The position numbers and the translations under genes are program-made. A stretch of 64,000 bases of DNA from the NCBI GenBank assembly GCA_963691705.1, contig OY829539.1:21374407-21438406 (forward strand). Direction: 5' to 3'. Shown one piece after another: positions 24,671-35,084 of this stretch (the first letter of the stretch is position 1; each line of letters begins with the position of its first letter). The notes beneath the pieces are model-generated. The model worked only from the letters and a program-made list of their open reading frames with translations. It was not told where the DNA came from and made no database searches. The stretch comes from Viola odorata (lineage: Eukaryota > Streptophyta > Magnoliopsida > Malpighiales > Violaceae).

Positions 24671-24745
24671 GTTTCTCAATTCCTCCTGCAATTTAATGCT
24701 TTCCTCAAATTTCTCCCAGAAGCTGATCTGAAACTTTTCTTTCCA

Positions 24746-24754
24746 TATAAAATA
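24746..24754 (+). promoter_or_regulatory. TATA box of KNOLLE
   Basis: TATAAAATA stands 75 bp downstream of the paired MSA elements and about 30 bp before the likely transcription start near 24780. Confidence 0.6.
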
Positions 24755-24920
24755 GCAATCAAAATCCAAGATCATCTGTTCTCATCTCACTTTCGCCTCC
24801 ACTTACCATCCTGATCATCTCCACAAAATAAGCTCATTTCCCTTCTTCATCTCTCTCTCTTTCCTTCTTTGCTCTCCCTTCAGTGAGTAGTTAAGCAACT
24901 GCAAACAACCAATTGAGAAG

Positions 24921-25202
24921 GTAATCTTTTAAAGATCCCATGCTTGTTTTACATTATCTGAACGATACCCAAGTTTTCAATTTTCAAAATCTTTGAGCTT
25001 TTAGGCTTCCTTGCACTTGCTTCTATATCTTTATGGACAACCCATTTATCAATTTTTGGTTTTGATGCGTTTGTTACCATGATGTTGATGAAAAAGAAAA
25101 TACCCATTTCATCTTTTATGTTTTCTTGGATTTCTTCTACTTGGCTCATAATCTTGATGTAATTGAAAATTAATGTCTTTCCTTGTTGTGGGTTCTTTTC
25201 AG
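24921..25202 (+). other. Predicted 5' UTR intron of KNOLLE
   Basis: The donor AAG|GTAATC at 24920/24921 and the acceptor TTTTCAG|G at 25202/25203 bracket a T-rich stretch between the TATA box and the ATG at 25232. The donor and acceptor are consistent with a leader intron. No transcript evidence was available. Confidence 0.6.
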
Positions 25203-25231
25203 GTTCTTGAATTTGTTTAATCATCCTGAAA

Positions 25232-26173
25232 ATGAATGACCTAATGACCAAGTCCTTCGTTAGCTATGTGGATCTGAAGAAGGAGGCTATGAGAGATCTT
25301 GAAGCTGGTCCTGATCCTGACATTGAGATGAGCCATGCATCGAACACAATGGATCAAAACCTTGGCCTATTCCTTGAAGAAGCTGAGAAAGTCAAGAAAG
25401 AGATGGGATCAATCAGAGATATCCTAGTCAGGCTTCAAGAATCTAATGACGAAAGCAAATCTCTACACAAGCCCGAGGCCTTGAAGTCTCTGCGCAGCAA
25501 GATCAATGCTGACATTGTCACCGTCCTCAGGACAGCCAGAAATATCAGATCTCAGCTTGAAGAAATGGACAATGCCAATGTTGCTAACAGGCGTCTCTCA
25601 GGATATAAAGAAGGAACCCCAATTTACAGAACCAGAGTTGCAGTCACCAATGGATTGAGGAAGAAGTTGAAGGAGATTATGATGGAATTTCAGGAGCTAA
25701 GGCAGAAAATGATGACTGAGTACAAAGAAACTGTTGGGAGGAGGTATTACACAGTTACGGGAGAGAACCCAGATGAGGAAATTATTGATAAGATTATCTC
25801 TGATGGAAGTGGTGGTGAGGAGTTTTTGAAGAGAGCAATTCAGGAGCATGGGAAGGGGAAGGTCTTAGAGACTGTGGTGGAGATACAAGACAGGCATGAC
25901 ACCGCAAAGGAGATCGAGAGGAGCTTGTTGGAGCTGCATCAAGTGTTCTTGGATATGGCAGTCATGGTTGAAGCACAAGGAGAGAAAATGGATGATATTG
26001 AACATCATGTCTTGAATGCAAGCCATTATGTTAAGGATGGTACCAAAGAGCTCAAGACTGCTAAGGTCTACCAAAGGAGCAGTAGGAAGTGGATGTGCAT
26101 TGGAATCATACTTCTGCTGTTAATCATTCTTGTGATTGTTATCCCTATTGCTACTAGTTTCAGTCACTCTTGA
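25232..26173 (+). CDS. KN: Cytokinesis-specific syntaxin KNOLLE (SYP111)
   Basis: A 313-residue Qa-SNARE, the usual length. It starts MNDLMTKSFVSYVDLKK, the characteristic KNOLLE N-terminus. Residues 40-165 form the N-terminal Habc helices. EFLKRAIQEHGKGKVLETVVEIQDR links to the SNARE motif (about 208-270, with the Qa-type central Gln near LELHQVFLDMAVMVEAQG). KWMCIGIILLLLIILVIVIP is the C-terminal membrane anchor (about 285-305). Established role: it drives homotypic fusion of Golgi-derived vesicles at the cell plate during plant cytokinesis, with SNAP33 and NPSN11 as partners and KEULE as the SM protein. The frame is intact and without coding introns. The MSA promoter elements agree with G2/M expression. 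It is convergent with VDE. Confidence 0.96.
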   Translation: MNDLMTKSFVSYVDLKKEAMRDLEAGPDPDIEMSHASNTMDQNLGLFLEEAEKVKKEMGSIRDILVRLQESNDESKSLHKPEALKSLRSKINADIVTVLRTARNIRSQLEEMDNANVANRRLSGYKEGTPIYRTRVAVTNGLRKKLKEIMMEFQELRQKMMTEYKETVGRRYYTVTGENPDEEIIDKIISDGSGGEEFLKRAIQEHGKGKVLETVVEIQDRHDTAKEIERSLLELHQVFLDMAVMVEAQGEKMDDIEHHVLNASHYVKDGTKELKTAKVYQRSSRKWMCIGIILLLLIILVIVIPIATSFSHS

Positions 26174-26918
26174 ATTTGGAGGTGTCAAGAAGGAGGATTT
26201 AATGCCCAGTTATTCCTTCTGGTTTTCTTTCGCTCCTTTTTCAGGACTCTACATGTAGGTGCTGGTAACTCGGTCCTTGTTAGTTTCAGTCACTCTTGAA
26301 TTTGGAGGTGTCAAGAAGGAGGATTTAATGCCCAGTTATTCCTTCTGGTTTTCTTTCGCTCCTTTTTCAGGACTCTACATGTAGGTGCTGGTAACTCGGT
26401 CCTTGTTAGATTATATTCGTTTATTCTTTCAATTGATGCTGGCTTTTCAAAAAGCAATGCTGTAGTTGTGTAATTGCAAATTACTATTAATGAGAATCTG
26501 CATTTCCTTGTTCACATGTTAAGACATCTTAAGGAGAGAGATATAACCATTAGACTAGATGGACCGAGTTACCAGCATTGCTTTTAATCATTCTTGTGAT
26601 TGTTATCCCTATTGCTACTAGTTTCAGTCACTCTTGAATTTGGAGGTGTCAAGAAGGAGGATTTAATGCCCAGTTATTCCTTCTGGTTTTCTTTCGCTCC
26701 TTTTTCAGGACTCTACATGTAGGTGCTGGTAACTCGGTCCTTGTTAGATTATATTCGTTTATTCTTTCAATTGATGCTGGCTTTTCAAAAAGCAATGCTG
26801 TAGTTGTGTAATTGCAAATTACTATTAATGAGAATCTGCATTTCCTTGTTCACATGTTAAGACATCTTAAGGAGAGAGATATAACCATTAGACTAGATGG
26901 AAGTCGAAAACCTTGAGA
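26155..26918 (+). repeat. Tandem partial duplications of the KNOLLE 3' end
   Basis: A 126 bp unit starting TAGTTTCAGTCACTCTTGA (last codons plus 3' UTR) occurs at 26155-26280 and again at 26281-26406. A third copy at 26584-26918 begins farther upstream and includes the last 17 codons and stop of KNOLLE, then repeats the tail present at 26407-26562. Between copies two and three lies ACCGAGTTACCAGCA (26563-26577), the inverse complement of TGCTGGTAACTCGGT found within the unit, so an inverted junction accompanied the duplication. The first copy alone is the functional gene end. Confidence 0.85.
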
Positions 26919-26999
26919 ATATGACGTATTCTGTATACATTGAGCAAAAAATAATGTATCATTAATAAAAATGTGTGAAAAGATATGTTAAAATGAGTT

Positions 27000-29259
27000 T
27001 TATCTAAATTTTCTGATAGGCAGAGCTCTTCCAAAGAGTTTTTCCACCTCCTCTGCTTCCATCTTCAGACCATCCAATACATCCATCTCCTCTTTACTCA
27101 ACTGTTTTAAGAAGTACTCTTCATCTTTCTGGAACGCCTTAAGCCCTTCTGCTAATTTCTCCAACAAGGTCATCTCAGTCTTTCCCACCTTTTTTACCTC
27201 CTCTTCGACCTCTTCTTCTATTTGTTCAACCTCGCGTATGATGGTTTTCTCACCTTCCTCTACTGTTTTTTCAATTCTCTCCACAAGGGGAGGCTCAGGT
27301 CCGCAGGTATTGTCTGTTCTAATAAACTGGTTGAAGTCTCTTCCTACATTTTTAGCTGCCTTTTCCAGTTCAGGTATAATGCTCTCTGGTAAAACTGCAC
27401 TCCTGGTGTATATAACAGCACCACCGTACCCATCCCATGCATCATTCCTGCCCCGGTAGTATACAAATACATAATCATCTTGCTTATTCTCTATCTTCGA
27501 TGACAGAATATACCTGAGAATGCCATGTATGAGAATCAGCATCCAGAATTGACACTTAGGATTTGAGGAACACATAGTTACAACGAAATTGGATATACAG
27601 TTATAAAATAGGTAACAGAACGGGAAGAACAAAGTTACCAATCATCTTGATAGTGAAGGAACTCATTGTCATGATTGTAGAGAATTCCAGGGTATTTTGG
27701 ATCTTGCACAAAGGTCTGCACGGCTGATCGAGTGAAGAAACCAGTATCTGGAGTTCGTATTCTCCATGTCAAGTTTCCCACAAGTTTGTTAGCTTCAGTA
27801 TGAAATTCATGCAATTGGCAGTCAAAAGCATCAAAAGTAGGATTTAGGCCACTAGTGATGAACCACTTCCCACTGAAATCTGCTATGTTAAAACTTTTAA
27901 CAAGAACAGCAGGATCGGGGACAGGAAATTCTCCTACATCAGATTTCTGGGGTACACACTTCTTTCTTGAGACTGCACACTCATTGAATTGGTCAACTAC
28001 ACTGTTTTCAAACAGGTCCCCACATTTGATCTACAAAATTCCACAGTAACCACATTACATAAAAACTTCCTGCGCTAATTACTGGAAGCAATAATTTCGG
28101 TTAATCTTCTGTCAATGAAAAGAAGGTATAAACAAGTAGTTTAACAACCAATTGTTTCAAAATGCTTAGCCTAATAGAGTAAAATGTTTCTTTATATATT
28201 TGACTCCGACGTCAAGAGTGGTGACTCTTTTGCAGACCATGCCGGTACATGTTGTGACCAAAAATTCTGAAGACTAAGCCAGCTGAAAGCATTGATCTGA
28301 CATTTGTCATATTCACACTCAGGTATATATGAATGTCTTGAGAGAGAGGACAGAACTGACCTGGCATTCAGTCTCATCAGGTCGGTTATTGCATGTTTGA
28401 AGGCAAGCAACATTTGCAGCACATGACGGGTTCGCAATGCACTTGGCCAATTCAATCCTGAAAACGATATGGCATTGGGTCAAATGAAAGATGACACAGC
28501 CCTGCACCGCTAAAAACACTGCATGCATTTTCATCATGTTTTCACCATGTTAATACCAAGGTTCACTATAGCTAAGCTATTTGAAGTCTAAAAGATCCCT
28601 AGCCCCTTCTCCTACCAATAAAAGTTCGACAATCTAAATTCTGCTGAAAACAATGATTAAAATGTTGCTAGTAACCAACTATTAGGTAAAAAAATCTCGT
28701 ATCAATCTCACAAATCTTTTCACCAAGGATTACCTGCACTCCTTCAATAAGCAAGCACAGGTTTTGAGAGCATCCACTGCATCAGCTGATGGAATCACCA
28801 ATAATGCACATGCTAGGATTCCAGCTACTTTCAAGAGGGTCAAGTTGCTCCTTTCTTTTAGGACGTTTGACACAGAAACCAGAAAATTAAGCGCCCCCTC
28901 TCCCTTAGAAAGAATCAAAAAGTAAGGAACAACAAGAAGGAAAAGAGTGTATAAAGCAAATTGGATTGACATTGGAAAAACTTAGGAGCTACCTTAGGCA
29001 GACCTTTATTGTTGCTACAAAGTGTATAGAACTTCTTTTTCCTCCATGGAAACTGATTAGCACCAATTGACTTGAGTCCACAACAACTTTTGTGAGTTGT
29101 TATAAACTGAATGTGTCTCAAGTTTCTGCTATTAGGCCAAACTCTGGACATAACCACACCGCTATGATAGAACCTCTCGTCACCAGCAAGTCCTGATCTG
29201 ATACATGAACTAAAGTTTTGTTCATGAGAGAAACAGACTGAGTTTGCAGCCAATGCCAT
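27000..29259 (-). CDS. VDE: Violaxanthin de-epoxidase, chloroplast
   Basis: Five exons join into 479 codons plus stop with consistent phases: 29259-28993, 28903-28734, 28457-28361, 28030-27639, 27513-27000. All introns are GT-AG. Residues 1 to about 115 are a transit region ending in a lumen-targeting hydrophobic stretch and PSADA, with the mature protein starting [12 protein letters not shown]. Next come the Cys-rich domain ([21 protein letters not shown]), the lipocalin barrel ([31 protein letters not shown]) and the Glu-rich C-terminal coiled region ending LPIRKFR. Length matches known VDEs (about 460-480). Role: in the thylakoid lumen it converts violaxanthin to zeaxanthin with ascorbate at low pH, for photoprotective quenching. 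No lesion is seen. It is tail-to-tail with KNOLLE. Confidence 0.96.
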
Positions 29260-29900
29260 GCTTCACGTTCTCAGCTACAAATTCCAATCTGAGAATGAAC
29301 ACTTCAAAAGTCATTTTCTTCCATTGAACACATAACCCAAAAAATAGACCCAAATCCAAGGTGGTGATATAAAGCATTCAAATTACGAGAAGACCCATGA
29401 TTCTACTTTCAAGAGCAAGTATAAACGATTTACAACAAATTCCAAAGTAGTATGCTTTATAGAGAATTTTGAAAACTTTACTCTGTTGCATAAGCATTTT
29501 CACAATCAGAAACCAAAAAGGCAAAACGGCCAAAAGCTTGGAACTTTTGATACAGAGTACTCCTCTAAGTTGGAAAAAGATGGAAAACTGAAGTAATTCC
29601 AAGACAAAAAAGAAGCATTTGTAAGAAAACAGTCACATGGACATTGTCAACAGAGAGATAACTAGCTTAAAATGATATGGGTCTTTTTGTATGCTAAAAT
29701 TGTCTTCCACAAGAAAATTAAACAGAACTAGAAAAATAAGGGAGAGTACTGGGACTGACCTTGAGCAGCAGTAGATGGTGCGTTTTCATGGCAGAGGAGG
29801 ACAGGAATGAATGACGAGGAAAGTGGGAAAAGAGGACAACTGGGCAAAAATGCGCGGGTTTTGGAACGCAGTGTAGATGGATAAGACATCGTGTGGAGTT
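29260..29900 (-). other. VDE leader with probable 5' UTR intron
   Basis: On the minus strand, GCTCAAG|GTCAGTCC near 29760 is a good donor. TTCTCAG or TTGTAG near 29280-29290 are acceptors just before the ATG at 29259. A spliced non-coding first exon upstream of 29760 is therefore likely. The small frames inside (for example 29378-29602 and 29728-29961) have no features of real genes. Confidence 0.5.
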
Positions 29901-30989
29901 GAGAATTGTAACGTATTTTAATTATGGGTAAAGTATTATAAGGTCTTAAAAGTATAGACAATCATATATTTTAGGCCCTGATGTTTAAGCTCTTAAATTT
30001 TAATCCCTGACTGAATGAAATGTATCAAACGTTATTCCATGCTGTTAGAATTTTCGTTGAAATAAATTATCTTTTTAAAATTTTGATCTTATTATAATTT
30101 TTAATTTTTTAAAATGTCAATATATTTAATGCACAATTAGGATATGGATGGAAATTATGTCACGGTGTTATCCCTAAATTAATATACTCAACAAGTTTTA
30201 AACTTTAATTGTTTGAAACAATAAGGTCCCTAATTTATAGGCAATTAGACACCTTAGTTCTTAATATTTAGGCCATCAAATTTTAGTCCATACATATCAA
30301 AACGTATCAAATTTTAGTCCATACCATTAGAATTTTCATCCAGAACTCTAATAGTACGTTAAAAAATAATTCTCTTTATATATTTTAATAAAAAATATAA
30401 AAAACTCAAAAAAAATTATGAAAACTGGAACCTGAATTTTCTTTTTCCTAATAATAACTTTTAATAGTTAAAAAGTAAGACAAAAAATTATAAAAAATTG
30501 AAAGAATATAAAATATATATATAATTTTAATATTTTCAGAAAACCTTGAAGCTAGAACTCCAAATAACACCTCCCAACCAGAATTCAACAATTCGTAAGA
30601 AATCGATCGATACGACAATGACTAAACCTCCTTCCCTGCAACGGAACATCTTGGAGTTTCCTTGTTATGGAGCGAGTTGTTCGTCTTGGACAGTTGGAGT
30701 CCTCATCATCCATCAAAGCACTGTACGTACAATTTCGAACTCTCATAAAAAGAAAATTCACTGTGAGCGGTCAAGATTAACTTATAACATGTCCCTTTTC
30801 AATGGGGCGTCGTTAACAAGTGAGCACAAGGTTTGTAATCATCGGCTAGGAACCCGACAAGCTGAAAGTGACGAGGCGTTAGGAGATCTTTTTATAAATT
30901 AGGAGTTCAAATCTGCTTATTTATATTTATTAAGAAAAGTTAATTAGTTTCTTGGACAATTTTGTTCATCCGTTTTAATTCCTTTCTAG
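29901..30989. other. AT-rich intergenic DNA between VDE and the kinase-like gene
   Basis: No supported gene. Two related blocks of the type 'aaattttagtcc..ccattagaattttc' near 29990-30060 and 30280-30345 look like an old small repeat. The 118-codon frame at 30546-30902 has no recognisable domain. Confidence 0.4.
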
Positions 30990-33596
30990 ATGTTTTGTCT
31001 CAAGGGCAAGAACAGCAAGAGCAAGAGGCAGCACTGCTCTAACCCTATTGTTAATCTCAATGATCAATGTACTAATGATGAGATTACGGTATGTCCCGGG
31101 CTGTACCGATTCACCAAGTCTGAGATTAAGAAGGCTATAAACCATAGAAATGGGAGTGAGCCTACGCTAGGGGAAGGTGTTTATAGAGGCGTTTTGCCCA
31201 GCGGACAAGTTGTGGCGATCAAGGATGTACAGGGAAGCAAGCGATGCGATGTTCTCCGTCGGCAAATCGAAATCCATTCACGGCTTGTACATCCACATAT
31301 TGTTCGTCTCCTGGGTTGCTGCTTTGAGGACCGGGAGAGATATCTGGTCTATGAATGTTGTCCATCGGGGAATTTGGCTCAACAACTCTTGAGTAAGTAT
31401 CATCAATCCTTGTATATAATTAATTGAAAAATTCTACATTAATTATTTGAATTATGATGTCGTTGAATAGATCTAATAACTGAATTAATAATCATATAAT
31501 TATAAAATTTATATTATCGAACAGATCTAATGGCCCTAGTTAGTGATGTGTTATTAAATTTAAAATGACGTTATATCACTTATTTTTATCTGCAGATGAA
31601 AATAATTGTTTGACATGGGATAAAAGAGTTAAGATCCTGAGAGATTGTGCGGATGGCTGAGATTTCTACACCATTATCCGGATGGCTGCATTTTCCACGG
31701 AAATATCAAGGTACCACAGCCGTTTTTCTCTTGTTTATGTGCTCTAATGAATATAGCCTACGATTAAATCAAATAGATCCATCTAATTGACTGATATGGT
31801 CCAATTATGACCGCACATTTTTTATATTATTTTTGAAAGAATAATTTATAAAAAATTAATTTTCAAGTAAGAATGAAACATGTCATAAGAAAATAAATTC
31901 AAAGTTACGAAATTAGTATTATAAATAAATAAATTATAAATTACAAGATTGGCCAGACTATATCTCAAATCTAATGTATCCACTAATTTTTTTATAGTAA
32001 AACTCTCATTTTTTTAATTCTGCGAAACTCATCACTCATAAACCTACTCAATTCTTCCCTTGAGGTTAGCTAATTGGCTGAGCATGAAGTACTTAAGTTA
32101 GTATCCGTATGCTTGAGATTAAATCCTGCTTTTTTATGGTAGAAACATATTTAAATTGAGTATGATAATTTTAATCTAATTGGATCTGTGGTAAGATAAA
32201 ATAGAAATCACTCCATATAAATATTCTTAATGTCCCGAGCTACCTAGCACACATTTATCGGCTGCCAAATTATACAACCATGCCTACTTTAGATAGGTTT
32301 GAGAATTAAATGAGTACCTTTAATTTTTAAATAAATATAATAGTTATGCTGTTTTAGTAAGTTAATATATTCCACGGTCCCAAATATTTATCATTTTATT
32401 TTAACCAGTTTCAAATGTTCTTTTTTCTATTTTTGTCGATCTTAAATATTTTATCCATTAATTTAATATAGTTCCAATTATAAAAATAAATTAATTAACA
32501 AAGAAAAACTCTATTAAATTTTAAAATTTTTAATAATTTCATGGTGATTATTTATATAATCATGTAATCGAAATGGGTAGTGGTAGTTTTAAACTTATTT
32601 ACTTTATGGCATGTAAGCCAATACATGTCAGCATATTGTAATTTTTGTAACTTTGTTAACAAATTAAATAATTATACGATCTTACTTTTAAAAATAATTA
32701 ATAATTTTACAATATTTTTGTTCTTGCTAAACCTTTCGACCTCTCTTTCTTCGTTCATCATATTATTGCAGAACTTAGTGTGTCCCCAACTACTTTGCTA
32801 TGTCGTTATTAATTTCTCCAATTTCTTATTGTGATAAATTAATCTTCTTTTTTTTTGGCAAAATAAGTATCAATTAGGATATATAGCTCAACTTGATGTT
32901 TAGGCATGTGAAAAGATATGCAAGTAAATTTATTAAATACAACTTTTCTTATAATTGGGAAGGCAAAATTCTCTACCTGAGCTAGGGATCACTTTCCCTA
33001 AAATGGAGGAGAAAAAAAAAATTGAATTCCTATGAGTCTAACTTATCCGGAATCAACAAAACACAATAAACTTAGAAATTTTATTTTCCTAAATCATTTT
33101 CCCCCTAATTCCGCCAACTTAATTTAAAACGCGTTAAACTTTTTCAGCATTTGTTTAAATATAAGTTAGTTTTTTGAATTGTAGTTTGTGTAATTAAACT
33201 AATTATACCTTCATTCTTGCTACCTGACAGCTTACAAACATCCTTTTGACTGAGAATTTAGATCCAAAGCTATCTGAGTTTGAGTTAGCAAACGATATGG
33301 AAAATGATGAAATCGCACTGAGAGGGACTAGGGGTTACATGGATCCAGAATACATGACCAATGCCAAGCTAACATGTGCAAGTGACATTTATAGTTTTGG
33401 AATTGTTGCACTTCAACTTTTGTCAGGGCAGAAAGTGTTTGAGTTGGATCTTGAAGCCAGGGAACAACTCACCAGAAAGGTAATTGTAATTAGCATTAGA
33501 AAAGAAAAATTGTATTGAAAAGAACACGAAAGTTGACATTATTTTCGTTTTCTTGCCAGGCAAGGGATGTCAACTTGGGAAAACGTCCATTGAAGG
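30990..33596 (+). pseudogene. Receptor-like kinase-type gene copy A, 5' part (degenerate kinase)
   Basis: Exons at 30990-31392, 31596-31710, 33231-33479 and 33560-33596 (continued at 40543) encode a protein kinase fold without visible signal peptide or membrane segment. VAIK is present at 31212-31223. The glycine loop is shortened (LGEGVYRG), the catalytic HRD is HGN (31696-31710), and DFG is EFE (33276-33284). The intended protein was therefore probably already a pseudokinase. GTRGYMDPEYM and SDIYSFGIVALQLLSG of the C-lobe are present. Exon 2 lacks one base: its frame hits TGA at 31658-31660, and restoring exon phase needs one extra base near 31657. Exon 4 is split by an LTR element at 33597. 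Copy A is thus broken twice. Resemblance to ZED1/ZRK-like or RLCK pseudokinases is only a guess. Confidence 0.75.
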
Positions 33597-34419
33597 TGAT
33601 AATCCAAAGAAGGATAGGAGGGTTTTTCCGTCAAATGGCATGCCGGGGAGTGTGGTTGGAGCTCCTTGAGCGACCTGCAAAACCACCGAAGGCTTGCTCC
33701 GGCGGAGAATCTCCGATGCCAAAGTCAGTGTTTGGATTAAGATGCAGAGAAAATGTATATCGGAACAGTGTCTGTCTCTTTTTGGGAGCTCCAGATCTGT
33801 CCCTCCTCTCTTTCCCTCTAGTCCTTATGTAGGACTAGAGTGGTTAGAGTGGTTAGATCTGCTGACACCTTTCCTCTTTTTTCCACAAAGTGGTTTAAAA
33901 GTAAGAGTTAATAATTATAAAGTAGAGACCATGCCTTTTTGAGGATAAATATTCTTTATGGGTAATAGTTTTATAATGGTTGAGTGGGAGCAGGAAATGC
34001 TGTCTCCCATGTGTGGCTTTGACCACTGATTTAATAGACATAGTATACAGTGTACTTTTATTGTAGGCTTTAAGCCGTTTATACCAAATCGGCAAGGTGC
34101 CGTTTGTAGCGAATCGGCACACTGCCGTTGTGTGGAATCGGCATGCTGCTGTTTGGAGAACATTGACCTGGTCAATGTTTGCAGAGGTGTCGATCCGTTC
34201 CTCACAGCTTAGCGAGTGGGTCGGCTTCGTGCCGTTTTGAGGCGATCGGGCTAGACTTGTCCTTTGGTCACTTATTCCCGTTGACTCGGTCAATCGGTCA
34301 CGATGCCGTTTCATATGATTGACTTGGTCAAACCGGTCATGTGCCGTTTTGACTGGTCAACGGTACTTTGTGAAGGTACAATGTCCGTTATGCCCTTGTG
34401 ATATACTTTTGTATTATCA
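33597..34419 (-). repeat. LTR of the gag-plus-antisense-ORF element (3' LTR)
   Basis: 823 bp, near-identical to 39716-40537. It carries several palindromic CGGCA..TGCCG motifs (near 34088-34150) that also recur inside the element. Confidence 0.9.
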
Positions 34420-35084
34420 GAGGCCCAACAACAAACGAGCCCGAGTGTTTACCAAGGGCTTGCCGTTTCTGGCTTGATATTTGATAATCGGCATGCTACC
34501 GTTTCAGGCTTGATGCTTGGCAATCGGCATGCTGCCGTTTGTTTTAATTTGATGCAGTTATTGAGTTTTTTCTCTCAATCCTGCAAATAAATAATAAATG
34601 TCAATAAAGAAGGATTAATGCATTTAAACGCATACCTATTGACGTGGCATTTTCCCATAAAATGATGATTGCTGGTTGAACTTTCTAGGAGAAACGTCTC
34701 TTCGTTCTATGACAAGGTTTGAATTTCGAAATTCAAAACTTGTCAGAAACGCATGCGCCGTTTTCTCATTTAATGCTCTGCAGCTTTAGTGACGTGTGTC
34801 GGTCTGATCACAATCGGTCCTGCCACTTGTCATCGTTTCGCTGGAACGGATGTGAGTTGAAGAGTTTTCTCTTTTCAAAAGTGGTTTCTCTTGGAAACCC
34901 TAACTCATTTTCTTTCACAACGCCGCTCTCACTCTCTTCTTCTTCCTCACAAATTTTCTCTTATTTTCTCTCTCATTTCTGCAACTTCCTCCCGCACTTC
35001 TGGGTTCCGTTCTTCAAGATCTCTGCATTTTTAGGTATTTACCCACTCCTTTTCCCTCTTCGATTTATCGCTTGAGATTTAGGA
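34420..35084 (+). other. Leader region of the antisense ORF
   Basis: About 660 bp between the 3' LTR and the plus-strand ORF. It contains repeated ATCGGCATGCTGCCGTTT-type motifs (34488-34540) and a pyrimidine-rich stretch just before the ATG. No separate gene is seen. It may hold the promoter of the antisense transcript. Confidence 0.45.

Noticed and set aside
30546..30902. 118-codon frame upstream of the kinase-like gene
   Set aside because: No recognisable domain, no splice link to the kinase exon; composition fits chance.
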